In this document: positions 8,393 to 17,300 of the stretch, piece by piece | Layout: each line of letters begins with the position of its first letter | Position numbering within the stretch: the first letter of the stretch is position 1 | Assembly: GCA_964503085.1 (NCBI GenBank) | Contig: CAZCYQ010000039.1 | Span: 1-33,467, forward strand | Source: Bin80 sp964503085 | Lineage (GTDB): Bacteria > Bacteroidota > Rhodothermia > Rhodothermales > Bin80 | Length of the DNA stretch: 33,467 bases | Direction: 5' to 3' | Notes under the pieces: generated by a model | Told to the model about the DNA's origin: nothing | Databases searched by the model: none | What the model saw: only the letters and a program-made list of their open reading frames with translations | Position numbers and translations under genes: made by a program

Positions 8393-9397
8393 CTATTCGG
8401 CAGTTTTCCAGTAGCGTTCCTCAAGCTGTAGAGGCTCGACTGTACCTGTCTTGATATGACGAATGATTTGCGCAGCATGGAAGCGTCCATTCTCAATAAA
8501 CCAGCGGCTTGTGTGAAGTCCGCCGCATACAGTGCCGGCCAGATACAGGCCTTGACGGTTGGTTTCAAAGGTCTCGGCATGGTGAACAGGAGTGCAAGAC
8601 GCATCATCCTTTATGTCAATACCCAGTGTTTCCAGGAAGGCAAAATCTGGGCGATAGCCGGTCATGGCAATCACAAAATCATTTTTCAATGTAGAGGGCC
8701 CCGCCGGTCCTTCCAGGAGTATGTGGCCGGGCTCAATAGCAGTTACCCGTGTGTTGAAGCACGCAGTAATGCTTCCTTCCTTGATGCGGTTCTCAATGTC
8801 CGGCTTAATCCAGTACTTGATCTTTTCAGAAAGAGCATCTCCACGATGAATCAGAGAGACCTTAGCCCCAAAATGATAGCATTCCAGAGCAGCTTTTGCA
8901 GCTGAATTCTTGGCTCCGATGACGGCCACATGTTGTTCGGCGTAGGCATAGGGTTCTCGGTAGTAGTGTGTGACCTTCGGGAGGTTCTCACCAGGGACTC
9001 CCAGGGCGTTGGGGATATCAAAAAACCCGGTCGCGACAATTACCTTGCGACATAGATACGTTCCTTTGGTCGTGATAACCTTGAAATCATTATCAGCACC
9101 GTCCACGCGCTGGACACGCTCATAAAGCTGCACATTCAAGGCTTCCCTGGCCGCTACCCGACGGTAGTATTGAAGTGCTTCGGGGCGCGTAGGTTTGGTA
9201 TTTAGCGTGGGGAAGGGATGCCCGCCAATCTCAAGGAGTTCGGCCGTGGAGAAGAACTCCATGTGCGTAGGATAGCCGACCAATGAGTTGACAATCGTCC
9301 CTTTTTCTATGATGACGGCATTCAGGTCATGCTGTGCAGCCTGAATGCCGCAGGCTAGGCCAACCGGGCCGGCCCCGATAATTGCAATATCCTGCAT
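8393..9397 (-). CDS. ypdA: YpdA family bacillithiol disulfide reductase (putative)
   Basis: A 334-aa flavoprotein of the thioredoxin-reductase-like fold. Residues 8-13 (GAGPVG) bind FAD and the second dinucleotide site starts at residue 160 (IGAKNSAAKAA, NADPH). The segment GTIVNSLVGYPTHMEFFSTA near residues 33-52 is characteristic of YpdA proteins, and the CxxC redox pair of thioredoxin reductase is absent, also as in YpdA. Family knowledge: YpdA (Bdr) uses NADPH to reduce oxidised bacillithiol in the cytoplasm, so the organism may use bacillithiol as a low-molecular-weight thiol. It is the last gene of the truA-kelch-TM-tadA-ypdA cluster, 45 nt after tadA. Length is normal. I see no regulator or clear terminator beside it. 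Confidence 0.88.
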   Translation of the reverse strand: MQDIAIIGAGPVGLACGIQAAQHDLNAVIIEKGTIVNSLVGYPTHMEFFSTAELLEIGGHPFPTLNTKPTRPEALQYYRRVAAREALNVQLYERVQRVDGADNDFKVITTKGTYLCRKVIVATGFFDIPNALGVPGENLPKVTHYYREPYAYAEQHVAVIGAKNSAAKAALECYHFGAKVSLIHRGDALSEKIKYWIKPDIENRIKEGSITACFNTRVTAIEPGHILLEGPAGPSTLKNDFVIAMTGYRPDFAFLETLGIDIKDDASCTPVHHAETFETNRQGLYLAGTVCGGLHTSRWFIENGRFHAAQIIRHIKTGTVEPLQLEERYWKTAE

Positions 9398-9442
9398 CTC
9401 CGGTCTATTTGGATGTTGTGCAGTCTTTTGCTGTATGGTCGC

Positions 9443-9922
9443 TCATGAAGAAGCTCTTCTGAGTTGCTGAAAAAAATCCCGGAGCAGGTGTTCGGCTTGT
9501 TCCGCTTCCACGCCGCTGACCACTTCCACATGGTGGTTTAAGCGTTCATCCTGCGGGATATTATACAAGGTGGAAGCAGCACCTGCCTTCGCATCCATTG
9601 CTCCAAAGCATAGGCGATCCAAACGGGCAAGTACGACTGCACCTGCACACATGGGGCATGGCTCCAGTGTAACATACAGCGTGCACGCCTTCAGTACTTT
9701 GGATTGAAGTGTCTCACATGCCGCAGTGATCGCAATCATTTCGGCATGTGCGGTCGGATCACGCAAGGATTCAACCAGGTTGTGGCCTCGACCAACAATC
9801 TGCTGATCTCTAACGACAACGGCCCCGACGGGTACTTCTCCCTTTTCTCTTGCCTGCTCAGCCTGCCGAAGGGCAGACTTCATGAAGCGACGATCTGGCT
9901 CAAGCAATTGTGACAATGCCAT
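9443..9922 (-). CDS. tadA: tRNA-specific adenosine deaminase TadA
   Basis: A 159-aa cytidine-deaminase-fold enzyme that converts adenosine-34 to inosine in the anticodon of tRNA-Arg(ACG), allowing wobble decoding. The zinc and catalytic motifs are complete: HAEM with His59 and Glu61, and PCPMC with Cys89 and Cys92. Length matches the family. The gene begins 5 nt after the 60-aa membrane protein gene and precedes ypdA by 45 nt, so it sits inside a tight minus-strand operon that also starts with another tRNA-modifying gene, truA. Confidence 0.95.
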   Translation of the reverse strand: MALSQLLEPDRRFMKSALRQAEQAREKGEVPVGAVVVRDQQIVGRGHNLVESLRDPTAHAEMIAITAACETLQSKVLKACTLYVTLEPCPMCAGAVVLARLDRLCFGAMDAKAGAASTLYNIPQDERLNHHVEVVSGVEAEQAEHLLRDFFQQLRRASS

Positions 9923-9927
9923 GCCCT

Positions 9928-10110
9928 CTACAGAGAGCGCCTACCGCCAATGATTCGCACAACTACACCTATCAGGAAGAGAATAATCAGGATTGGCATT
10001 GCAGCCCTGGCCAAACCAACCACCAACCCGAGTATAACATCCAGCAATACGACCACTGCGACAATTACAATCGCGATCACAATCCAACGAAGAAGCAAGT
10101 CCAGACGCAT
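9928..10110 (-). CDS. Small hydrophobic membrane protein (60 aa)
   Basis: A 60-aa product made almost entirely of two hydrophobic helices: residues about 7-33 (isoleucine/valine-rich) and 36-53 (IMPILIILFLIGVVV type), with basic ends (MRLDLLLRW and GGRRSL). No enzymatic motif is present. It is credible as a gene because it fits between the kelch lipoprotein (21 nt gap) and tadA (5 nt gap) in the same orientation. It probably resides in the inner membrane. Function unknown. Confidence 0.65.
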   Translation of the reverse strand: MRLDLLLRWIVIAIVIVAVVVLLDVILGLVVGLARAAMPILIILFLIGVVVRIIGGRRSL

Positions 10111-10131
10111 TTGTCCTGAGAATTATCGAGG

Positions 10132-11448
10132 CTACTCAGTAGAAACTACAAAATACTCTGAGGCCGTGATGGCTGTTCCATTTCGGGCAAACCCCCCGAC
10201 CAATAGTACGGACCGCAATCCCGAGGGAGTGGCGGTATGACGATAGCGACCCACCATAGCCTGCGAAGGTCGCATGGCAAAAAATTGATCCGCTTGTTCA
10301 TTAAATACCTCCATTTGAGTCAGCACATCCGAGGAAGTGCTTTGATGTCCACCAAAAGTCGTGTATACGCCGCTGAGGACCGATGCTGTTGCATGTGCAG
10401 TGCGAGGCAGCACAAACTGTGGCAGACCCGATAAAAACAACCCGGTGCCTCCCGGATAATCAATGCGTAGGTTTCCGTTGATGGCTGAGTTATTTATGAA
10501 TCGGCTTCCTAATAAGAGATACGAGTTAGGCTGCGTTCGGGTTACAGTGTATCCGGCTACGGGCTCGTCAATGAATGGAGCGGAGCGGCTCGTATTTAAA
10601 GCGATAAGCTCATCGGGCTCAATCCTAAAGGTGCGCAGATCCTGCCGCACACCATAGAATGGATTGCTGCCATAGCGCGTATCGCCATTACCTCCGATTA
10701 GATCAAGAAACAATTCGTTCCCTGACTGGCGCAGTACAGCAGCATGATATACGCGGCGGATCGGTTGCCCGCTGACAGGAATCTCCCGGAAGCCACGTCT
10801 GGATGCGTCGGGGTCAAAGATTTCTACGGATTCGATCAATTCTCCCACATTAGTTGGTGAGTCAACCCTGCTTCCCCCGACAATCAACACCTGACCATTC
10901 GGGAGGACCGTAGAGGTGTGACCGGTTCTCGGAGTTAACAGGCGTTCCTGCATGAGACCAAAAATCCCGGAGTTGGAAGCTAACAGGTAGGATTCCCCTC
11001 GCGCGGCCCCTCCTTGCGTGCTGGCCCCTCCGGTAACCATCAGGTCTCCATCGCGGAGGCGGACGATAGAGTGTCCTCCTCGTCCTTCGGGCAGCGAAGG
11101 TGCGTTTAACGAAATGCGGTGAGGCAGATAAACAGCATAAGCAGTATCTACCCGGGAGACATTCTCCACATCTGTTGCCTCAAGTACCAGTGTGTTAAGA
11201 CCAAGCCGCAAGCCGACGGATATTTGCCAGAAAGCAGGTCCGGGGGGAGCGGGATCCATAGGTACGCCGTTCAGCAAAACGCCGCCTACTGCTCGAAAGT
11301 GAGCAGACTGCACCCGTAGTTGAATCACAGGAATAGTCTGCACCTCGGAAAGATTGGGTTCCAGGACTACGAGTTCCGGCTGGATAGTTTCAACGAATGG
11401 TCGCTCGCACGCTACTAGCCCCAATACGATAAGCCACCAATGTCGCAT
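10132..11448 (-). CDS. Kelch-repeat lipoprotein
   Basis: A 438-aa secreted lipoprotein. The N-terminus MRHWWLIVLGLVAC is a short signal peptide with a lipobox (LVAC) placing the lipidated cysteine at residue 14. Residues about 35-110 look like a beta-sandwich (Ig-like) domain. Residues about 115-438 contain four to five kelch-type blades, recognisable by the GGHS/RTGHTS...VLIVGG...VEIFDP pattern and by later RTAHATASV and RYRHTATPS units, so a beta-propeller is likely. It probably sits on the periplasmic or outer face of the outer membrane. It starts 3 nt after the truA stop, so the two are co-transcribed, although no functional link to tRNA modification is evident. The partner or ligand is unknown. 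Confidence 0.75.
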   Translation of the reverse strand: MRHWWLIVLGLVACERPFVETIQPELVVLEPNLSEVQTIPVIQLRVQSAHFRAVGGVLLNGVPMDPAPPGPAFWQISVGLRLGLNTLVLEATDVENVSRVDTAYAVYLPHRISLNAPSLPEGRGGHSIVRLRDGDLMVTGGASTQGGAARGESYLLASNSGIFGLMQERLLTPRTGHTSTVLPNGQVLIVGGSRVDSPTNVGELIESVEIFDPDASRRGFREIPVSGQPIRRVYHAAVLRQSGNELFLDLIGGNGDTRYGSNPFYGVRQDLRTFRIEPDELIALNTSRSAPFIDEPVAGYTVTRTQPNSYLLLGSRFINNSAINGNLRIDYPGGTGLFLSGLPQFVLPRTAHATASVLSGVYTTFGGHQSTSSDVLTQMEVFNEQADQFFAMRPSQAMVGRYRHTATPSGLRSVLLVGGFARNGTAITASEYFVVSTE

Positions 11449-11451
11449 GAA

Positions 11452-12222
11452 TCAATCGTTGCCTTCAAAGATCGAGGAACCATATGTCACACGTTCAAGC
11501 ACGAGGCCATATGCAGGCGCAGCCACACCGGATTCACGCCGATCCTGTGTTGCCAGAATACGCTTCATATCCTGCACAGATCGTTTTCCGCGCCCGATTT
11601 CCAGTAACGTGCCCACCAGCGCACGTACCATGCCATGCAAGAACCGGTCCGCCTCCACCACAAATCGCCAGCAACCGGAATCTACTTCCGGCTCCCATTG
11701 TGCCCGCACGATGCTGCAAATACGATTAACGGTTGCGCTGCGTGTACGGCAGAATGCTCCAAAATGTTGGTTGCCGATGAGAATAGCGCACGCGCAATTC
11801 ATTCGCTCAAAATCTGGCGAAGTGTGGATCACTAATCGACGATTGCGTTCGAGGGCCTGCGGTTGGGTGGAAACATAGTAGTGATACCTTCTCAGCCTCG
11901 CATCATATCGCGCATGAAAGTTCTCATGTACCTGTGCTGCAGCACGTACTGCGACAGTGGGGGGTAAAAGGCCGTTGAGTGCTTTTACCAAGCGTTGAAA
12001 CGCATGATCGGGAAGGGTTTCGCATTCAAAATGCGCCACTTGCCCCCTTGCATGCACTCCTGCATCTGTTCGACCGGAGCCTGTGACCTGCAAGTACTTT
12101 TGACGCGTGAAGGTTCGCAGAGCTTTTTCCACGGTTGCCTGTATCGTTGGGCCCACACTTTGTCGTTGCCAGCCGTTGAACTCTGAGCCGTCATACTCCA
12201 GCAGCAGTGCATATCTGGACAT
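11452..12222 (-). CDS. truA: tRNA pseudouridine(38-40) synthase TruA
   Basis: A 256-aa enzyme that isomerises uridines 38-40 in the anticodon arm of tRNAs to pseudouridine. The catalytic motif GSGRTDAGVHARGQVAHF carries the essential Asp53. The N-terminal YALLLEYDGSEFNGWQRQ and the C-terminal FLHGMVRALVGTLLEIGRGK motifs are typical of TruA, and length is normal. It is the first gene of the five-gene minus-strand cluster; the 660 bp upstream hold no gene on either strand and should contain its promoter. Confidence 0.96.
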   Translation of the reverse strand: MSRYALLLEYDGSEFNGWQRQSVGPTIQATVEKALRTFTRQKYLQVTGSGRTDAGVHARGQVAHFECETLPDHAFQRLVKALNGLLPPTVAVRAAAQVHENFHARYDARLRRYHYYVSTQPQALERNRRLVIHTSPDFERMNCACAILIGNQHFGAFCRTRSATVNRICSIVRAQWEPEVDSGCWRFVVEADRFLHGMVRALVGTLLEIGRGKRSVQDMKRILATQDRRESGVAAPAYGLVLERVTYGSSIFEGND

Positions 12223-12883
12223 GAAACCTGAGTTCTTGAGTAGACGGTACTAAGAGATAGGGCAGAATGGGAATTATGAACCGTGCGATTTACGCATCCG
12301 CTCCAGGATCAAGCACACAGAGTTCCATTGAATCAGGGCTGAAAGAAGCCACCGTTCAAGGATCCCATGTTGCACTACAGTACAATTATATTTGGAAATT
12401 GTGTCAGATTGGCCTGCCGAGGTGTTTACGGAATTGTGTCGGGCGAAGGTGATTTCGAGTTTGTGACGTGACCCGGGCGTGGTTTTATACATTAGTGCGG
12501 AAGTTATACATAGGAATGGAGCAGCGTGCGGATTCTGGTTGAGCCGGACCATAGTCGGAATGTACGTACAATGACAATCTTGCGCGGGAAACATACTGCA
12601 ATACGTACGGCTTATGCATAACGGATAAGGAAGGGGAGCAGAATAAAGTCTCTATTGGAAGGTTCGGAGAACAGGCCTAAACCATGGCCGAATCCCCGCG
12701 ATGTAGGGTAATATTCCCGGAACAAACCCCAGATCAGGCATCCAGCAGTAGGTAGTCCATATAAGGCCCAAATCCTGTCGAAGCACACAATATCCGCTAA
12801 ATTGACCAGTACTTGATTCCCTTGCAAATCCTTATCATCCCCGTTAGCGTTCTATACACTCGTTCCGCATCCAGGCAGATTTC
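12223..12883. other. Intergenic region between divergent truA and aroK
   Basis: A 661-bp stretch separating divergently transcribed truA (minus) and aroK (plus). Frames here are short and have stop-prone, cysteine/histidine-rich compositions; none resembles a known protein. It should hold both promoters. I could not identify a convincing promoter, tRNA, repeat or terminator. It may be eroded coding DNA, since it is unusually long for this otherwise compact neighbourhood. Confidence 0.5.
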
Positions 12884-13423
12884 ATGTCAAGAGTTTTTCT
12901 CACAGGTTTCATGGGATGCGGCAAAAGTGTGACGGGAGCGTTGCTGGCCAACCGGCTTTCGGTTGAATTTATTGACCTGGATGATCGTATCGCCGAGCTG
13001 GCGGGATGCTCTATAGCGGAAATGTTCTCTGAGCAGGGTGAAAAGACTTTTCGGAGGCTCGAGTCCGCAGCCTTGCAGTCACTGCCGAACGGTATTGTTT
13101 GTGCACTGGGAGGTGGGACGTTCATAGATGCGGAAAACCGGGCTTGGTCTCTGAAAAAAGCCGAGGTAATGTATCTCCGTGTAGGCATACCGGAACTGGT
13201 GCGCAGACTCCTGGCTGACAGGACCGAGCGTCCTTTATTACAGGATCAGGAAGGCAGGCCTTTGGACGTTGTTCAAATGGAGGACCGGATTCGTTGTCTG
13301 CTTGAAGAACGGGAGCCAGTCTACCGGCAAGCACACCAGACAATTAACGTGGATGGTGTTTCCCCCGAGGTTGCGGCAGAAAAGTGCTGGGAAGCTTACA
13401 GGAGTCGGAATGAACGTCGATGA
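12884..13423 (+). CDS. aroK: Shikimate kinase
   Basis: A 179-aa P-loop kinase phosphorylating shikimate at the 3-hydroxyl, the fifth step of the chorismate pathway. The Walker A motif GFMGCGKS is at residues 8-15. The shikimate-binding acidic segment FIDLDDRI has Asp31, Asp33 and Asp34. The FRRLE segment supplies a substrate-binding Arg near 57-58 and CALGGG lies at residues 73-78. The adenine-loop region RPLL is also visible. Its 3' end overlaps the convergent rnhB gene by 28 bp. Another pathway gene, aroA, lies 4 kb away on the opposite strand in a separate unit. Confidence 0.95.
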   Translation: MSRVFLTGFMGCGKSVTGALLANRLSVEFIDLDDRIAELAGCSIAEMFSEQGEKTFRRLESAALQSLPNGIVCALGGGTFIDAENRAWSLKKAEVMYLRVGIPELVRRLLADRTERPLLQDQEGRPLDVVQMEDRIRCLLEEREPVYRQAHQTINVDGVSPEVAAEKCWEAYRSRNERR

Positions 13424-13983
13424 TGCGTGCTGGGACCGATTTCACGGAGTGCACGGTAATGTTTGGAAGTGGGGTAGCCAACATTAGTAGCCCAGCCGTA
13501 GTCAGGGTTTTCTAGATGGAGCTGGTACATGAGATGATCACGGGTTACTTTGGCGACTATGGAGGCCGCCGCAACGGTCTGACTGCGTTGGTCCCCTTTA
13601 ACAAGTGCAAATTGCGGGCAGCTGGCGCTTGGAATATGACGGTTGCCATCAACCAGCAGTGCCTGTGGCAGACAGTCCAACAAGTTGATCGCACGTTGCA
13701 TAGCGAGCAAGGATGCTTCAACAATATTGAATTCCGCGATCTCGTCGGGGGTTGCGTGACCAATACCGATGTCTATGGCCGTATCGCAGATTTTTGTTAA
13801 GGCATTTTCACGTGCACGTTTTCCCAGTCTCTTGCTGTCGAAAACTCCGTCAACTACAATGCCGGGGGGTAATATGACGGCCGCGGCTATCACCGGACCC
13901 GCAAGCGCGCCTCGACCAACCTCGTCGATTCCGCCAACATATGTCAGGCCTTGATTCCAAAGGACGTTTTCATATTTTAGCAT
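13396..13983 (-). CDS. rnhB: Ribonuclease HII
   Basis: A 195-aa enzyme that cleaves RNA in RNA-DNA hybrids and initiates removal of ribonucleotides misincorporated in DNA. The metal-binding acidic residues are all in place: Asp20 and Glu21 in GGIDEVGRGALAGP, Asp112 in LLVDGN and Asp149 in VTRDH. The family signature DSKRLGKRAR and the Tyr-containing C-terminal GYPTSKHYRALREIGPS are present. Length is normal for bacterial RNase HII. The gene is convergent with aroK and overlaps its end, leaving no room for a conventional terminator between them. Confidence 0.96.
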   Translation of the reverse strand: MLKYENVLWNQGLTYVGGIDEVGRGALAGPVIAAAVILPPGIVVDGVFDSKRLGKRARENALTKICDTAIDIGIGHATPDEIAEFNIVEASLLAMQRAINLLDCLPQALLVDGNRHIPSASCPQFALVKGDQRSQTVAAASIVAKVTRDHLMYQLHLENPDYGWATNVGYPTSKHYRALREIGPSTHHRRSFRLL

Positions 13984-14370
13984 ATCCGTGACTATCTTTT
14001 TGGATCAGCAAGCTGTAAGAGTTATATACAGGCACCTATATTGGAACCGTGTCGGGCACCGGATGTTAGAGCGGATATCGTACGGATTGCCTCGTGCGGT
14101 GCGTGGTGCGGACTGGGGAGAGTTGTACACTATGTCCGGGATCGGTAGAACTGCACGGCGGAGCGCTCTCATTGGAGCTTCCAGTGACCAGTGAAAAGGA
14201 CATAGGCGTTATCTGGGATACGGGTGCATCGTGTGTAATTCTTCGAGGTGTGTTGCGCAGTAGCATTGCGTCTGAAGTTCATTCCTCTTATGTGCCCGAT
14301 GTCTAGGCACAGGTGCTTTATTCCAAACATACATCGCTGGTACGGCCAGCAATGCTGAAACATACGATTG
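13984..14370. other. Intergenic region between divergent rnhB and rho
   Basis: A stretch of 387 bp between two divergent genes, presumably carrying both promoters and the rho leader. No frame looks like a protein. A short hairpin (gctgg-tacgg-ccagc) sits just upstream of the rho start, near 14338-14352, but it is weak. rho genes in other bacteria are often autoregulated through their leader; nothing here proves that. Confidence 0.45.
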
Positions 14371-15507
14371 ATGGCTCCAAAAGCCAAGCGACCTGAGAAG
14401 CCGTTCAAGGGAATGCTCGAAATCATAGGAGACCGAAAGTTCGGTTTCGTGCGGGCATTGAAGTCAGGTATGCCAAAGAGCAAGAGCGATCCGTTCTGCC
14501 CGCCTTCATTTATAAGCCGCTACAGGTTACGTGATGGGGTGGTGCTAGAAGGGTATGCGCGGCCGGGAAGGAGAGGAGATCTGCAGGTGTCCCGCCTTGT
14601 AACGGTAATGGGCAAACGCCCCACGGAATGGGCTGATCTGATCGAGTTTGGGAAGGGGCACATCGTTTACCCAGACACCAAATTGAATTTGGTTAAAGGC
14701 CCTGAAGACATAACGATGCGGGTTGTGGATCTGGCATGTCCGATCGGCAAGGGACAGCGGGCATTGATTGTGGCTCCACCTCGCACGGGAAAAACCATAA
14801 TTCTCAAAGAAATTGCCGCATCATTGACACAAAATCATCCCGATATTCACTTGGTTGCACTTCTGGTGGATGAGCGTCCAGAAGAGGTAACAGACTTTCG
14901 GCGCAGCACAAAAGCCACAGTATTTGCCAGTTCCAGTGATGAGGAAGAGTTCAATCATGTGCGTGTGTCGGTATTGGCATTTGAGTATGCCAAACGTCTG
15001 GTAGAACTGGGAGATGATGTTGTTCTCCTACTGGATTCGCTGACGCGTCTTGGGCGAACATTCAATCTTTGGGGAGAGGGTTCGGGGCGGACGATGTCAG
15101 GGGGACTAGATTCCGGGGCGATGCGGATTCCTCGACGTCTGTTCGGAAGCGCACGTAATATTGAAGATGGTGGTTCGCTTACGCTCATTGCAACAGCCTT
15201 GATTGAGACCGGCAGCCGGATGGATGATGTAATCTTTGAGGAGTTCAAAGGTACAGGCAATGCAGAGATAGTACTGGATCGGCAAATGGCGCATCGGCGC
15301 GTTTGGCCCGCGATTAATCTCCGAAAATCGGGAACACGCAATGAGGAGTTGCTTTTGGGACAATCGATGCAAATGCACAATCGACTGTTTCAGGTTCTCA
15401 ACAGTCGTCGACCAATGGAAGCCATGCAGGCTCTGACCCGTCATATGCGCACCTTTCCAACGAACGATGCGATGCTTTCAGCTCTAATCGGCGATCGCGG
15501 TTTCTGA
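14371..15507 (+). CDS. rho: Transcription termination factor Rho, short form
   Basis: A 378-aa hexameric RNA-dependent ATPase, counted from the ATG at 14371 (a TTG directly before it is less likely). The cold-shock-like RNA-binding domain is present (GMLEIIGDRKFGFVRALKSG, residues 14-33, and RLRDGVVLEGYARPG). Walker A is APPRTGKT at residues 135-142 and Walker B is VVLLLDSLTR. The ring segments GGLDSGAM..PRRLFGSARN (Q-loop) and EFKGTGNAEIVLDR (R-loop) are recognisable. Oddities: only about 13 residues precede the RNA-binding domain, so the usual N-terminal helical Rho_N domain is missing. The Q-loop Lys and R-loop Lys of E. coli Rho correspond to Arg and Gln here. It may be the organism's only Rho or a divergent paralogue; the window cannot tell. 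Confidence 0.93.
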   Translation: MAPKAKRPEKPFKGMLEIIGDRKFGFVRALKSGMPKSKSDPFCPPSFISRYRLRDGVVLEGYARPGRRGDLQVSRLVTVMGKRPTEWADLIEFGKGHIVYPDTKLNLVKGPEDITMRVVDLACPIGKGQRALIVAPPRTGKTIILKEIAASLTQNHPDIHLVALLVDERPEEVTDFRRSTKATVFASSSDEEEFNHVRVSVLAFEYAKRLVELGDDVVLLLDSLTRLGRTFNLWGEGSGRTMSGGLDSGAMRIPRRLFGSARNIEDGGSLTLIATALIETGSRMDDVIFEEFKGTGNAEIVLDRQMAHRRVWPAINLRKSGTRNEELLLGQSMQMHNRLFQVLNSRRPMEAMQALTRHMRTFPTNDAMLSALIGDRGF

Positions 15508-15773
15508 CCGTCGGACGCTTGGCCGCGTTGTACAGAAACATTTGGCAGTCAACCCCGAACACTGGTTTGAAAGGGTAGATATCCCTTTACGTCCGGTTAA
15601 TTTCGTATAGGGCAGAAGCTACCGTCCGTTGATCCAACCAAAGCATACTGCTTCCGACCAGGGGGAGCGTTTGGATTGAATCAAATACTATTCTGAATCA
15701 ATTCGCAGTGTGCACCGGGCCTTAAAGATTAGGTGGGGATCTGCCAGAGTTCGAAAACCATTGTTTCACGCTT

Positions 15774-17270
15774 TCATTCGCGAATCAGATCGGATGAAAC
15801 CGGGAAGTCCTGGATGTAACGTTTCGCATAACTATACCACCCTCCCCGGAAGGGTTGTGCAAACGTCTGTACGTGTGCTGCCATTGCAGGGCTATTCAAT
15901 TCTCTCGCAAGTACTCCCAGATCAATGTCGAGTCGGGGTTTTATGCAGTACCCGGAATAAAAGAGTGTATCCGGCTGTTCGCATATCTGAAAGTTCGGGG
16001 ACGGATTCATACCCGAGGTGAGAATCTTTTCTCCCAGTGCACTCCGTATGCCAACCTCTCGTCCAAAGCCAAACCATTTTTTGGGGTTTAAGGCACCTTT
16101 GTCACGAGCAAGAAGACGCGGTTTATTGTCAAGCAGCCACGCATAGGCCATTGGGAACCGGTTCTTGAATGTTCCTTCGGGAAGGAGCCTTCCCTTGCGA
16201 TCATATGGATATATCACTACCCGCTCAATCTTATCCCGCCCACGCCTCATGACGGAGGCTTTCAGGATGCGGCGAACTGCTTTGTTCTCAACAGGAAATT
16301 GCTTGCCATTCGCCTGAACCATCACATACTCCTCCTTCCAGTCTACCACCCTCAGGATGAAGACCTTGTCGGCCAGCGTCTGAATCCCCACGTGAATATC
16401 CGCAACGTCACGCAACTTTGTTGCACCTACTGGTTTCGGATGTACCGATGCAGGATCGATTACACCCCAGCCTGAGTCTGACTGCACCAGTCTGCATGAG
16501 TGAGTAAAGTTTTTCCCTGTGTATCGGTACACCGCTGTTTTCTCACCAGGGTTTCCCTTGCATATATGCGAGATACAAGTGTAGGTGCTCACGCCGGGGA
16601 AGACCTGGTGATTCCCGAAATCGTACAGGGCACGGATTCCATGGCTCAGCCCCAGGTTCTTGCGCAGAACTTTCCCTGCGTCATTACGGAGCCACCCGCT
16701 TGGGGAGATGAACATGAGGTTTCCCTGATCCTTGAGCAAGTGGAGGCCTAACTCGAAGAAGACCATATACATATCACTGGCTCCGCGAAAGTACTTCCAG
16801 CCGCCACTTCTAATTTTCTTTCTCCGCTCCACTTCAAGGTGCTGGATTCGTACATAAGGCGGATTTCCGACCACCCAGTCAAATGTACCCTGATCTCGCC
16901 TCCATGCGTCCAACGCATCTACATGGTGAATACACCACCGTGAATCATCCCACGACCATCCCACGATTTTCTTTACAATTTTCGTGAGTTTTTGTCGGCA
17001 ATTCTTTACAGCTGTGCCATCGACTTCATATCCTGTGATGTGCTCCAGCGTGGCACGAAGACCTGCCCGCTCACGTGCCGTCGCTCCTGCCATTCGCTCG
17101 CATATCTCTTCAACGATGGGGGCGAGGAAGTCCCCCTCGCCACACGCGGGATCACACACCTTGACATGCTTGAGGGATTCTTGAAACAGGGATCGCAACA
17201 TGTGATTCACAATCCACTTCGGTGTGTAAACCTTACCTAGGTATTTTACCCCAGAGGTGTTCACTTCCAT
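15774..17270 (-). CDS. N6-adenine DNA methyltransferase (type II, Eco57I/TaqI-like)
   Basis: A 498-aa SAM-dependent enzyme. Motif X-like LGKVYTPKWIVNHML is at residues 11-25, motif I CDPACGEGDFL at 39-49 (SAM binding) and the catalytic motif IV NPPY at 136-139. This order of motifs marks the gamma-class N6-adenine methyltransferases. Residues about 290-498 resemble a TaqI-like C-terminal target-recognition region (ILTSGMNPSPNFQI and YCIKPRLDIDL). No nuclease motif of a type IIG fused enzyme is evident, and no restriction endonuclease is recognisable beside it, so it may be an orphan methyltransferase or the remainder of a decayed restriction-modification system. It lies downstream of aroA with a doubtful small ORF between. 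Confidence 0.88.
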   Translation of the reverse strand: MEVNTSGVKYLGKVYTPKWIVNHMLRSLFQESLKHVKVCDPACGEGDFLAPIVEEICERMAGATARERAGLRATLEHITGYEVDGTAVKNCRQKLTKIVKKIVGWSWDDSRWCIHHVDALDAWRRDQGTFDWVVGNPPYVRIQHLEVERRKKIRSGGWKYFRGASDMYMVFFELGLHLLKDQGNLMFISPSGWLRNDAGKVLRKNLGLSHGIRALYDFGNHQVFPGVSTYTCISHICKGNPGEKTAVYRYTGKNFTHSCRLVQSDSGWGVIDPASVHPKPVGATKLRDVADIHVGIQTLADKVFILRVVDWKEEYVMVQANGKQFPVENKAVRRILKASVMRRGRDKIERVVIYPYDRKGRLLPEGTFKNRFPMAYAWLLDNKPRLLARDKGALNPKKWFGFGREVGIRSALGEKILTSGMNPSPNFQICEQPDTLFYSGYCIKPRLDIDLGVLARELNSPAMAAHVQTFAQPFRGGWYSYAKRYIQDFPVSSDLIRE

Positions 17271-17300
17271 CCTTGTGCGTGGTTAGATGGGGTTTATGTT

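Noticed and set aside
12274..12594. 106-codon minus-strand frame upstream of truA
   Set aside because: No motif, no operon-like spacing, composition typical of random frames.
14338..14352. Small hairpin just before rho as a regulatory leader
   Set aside because: Only a 5-bp stem, with no conserved attenuator features visible; too weak to annotate.
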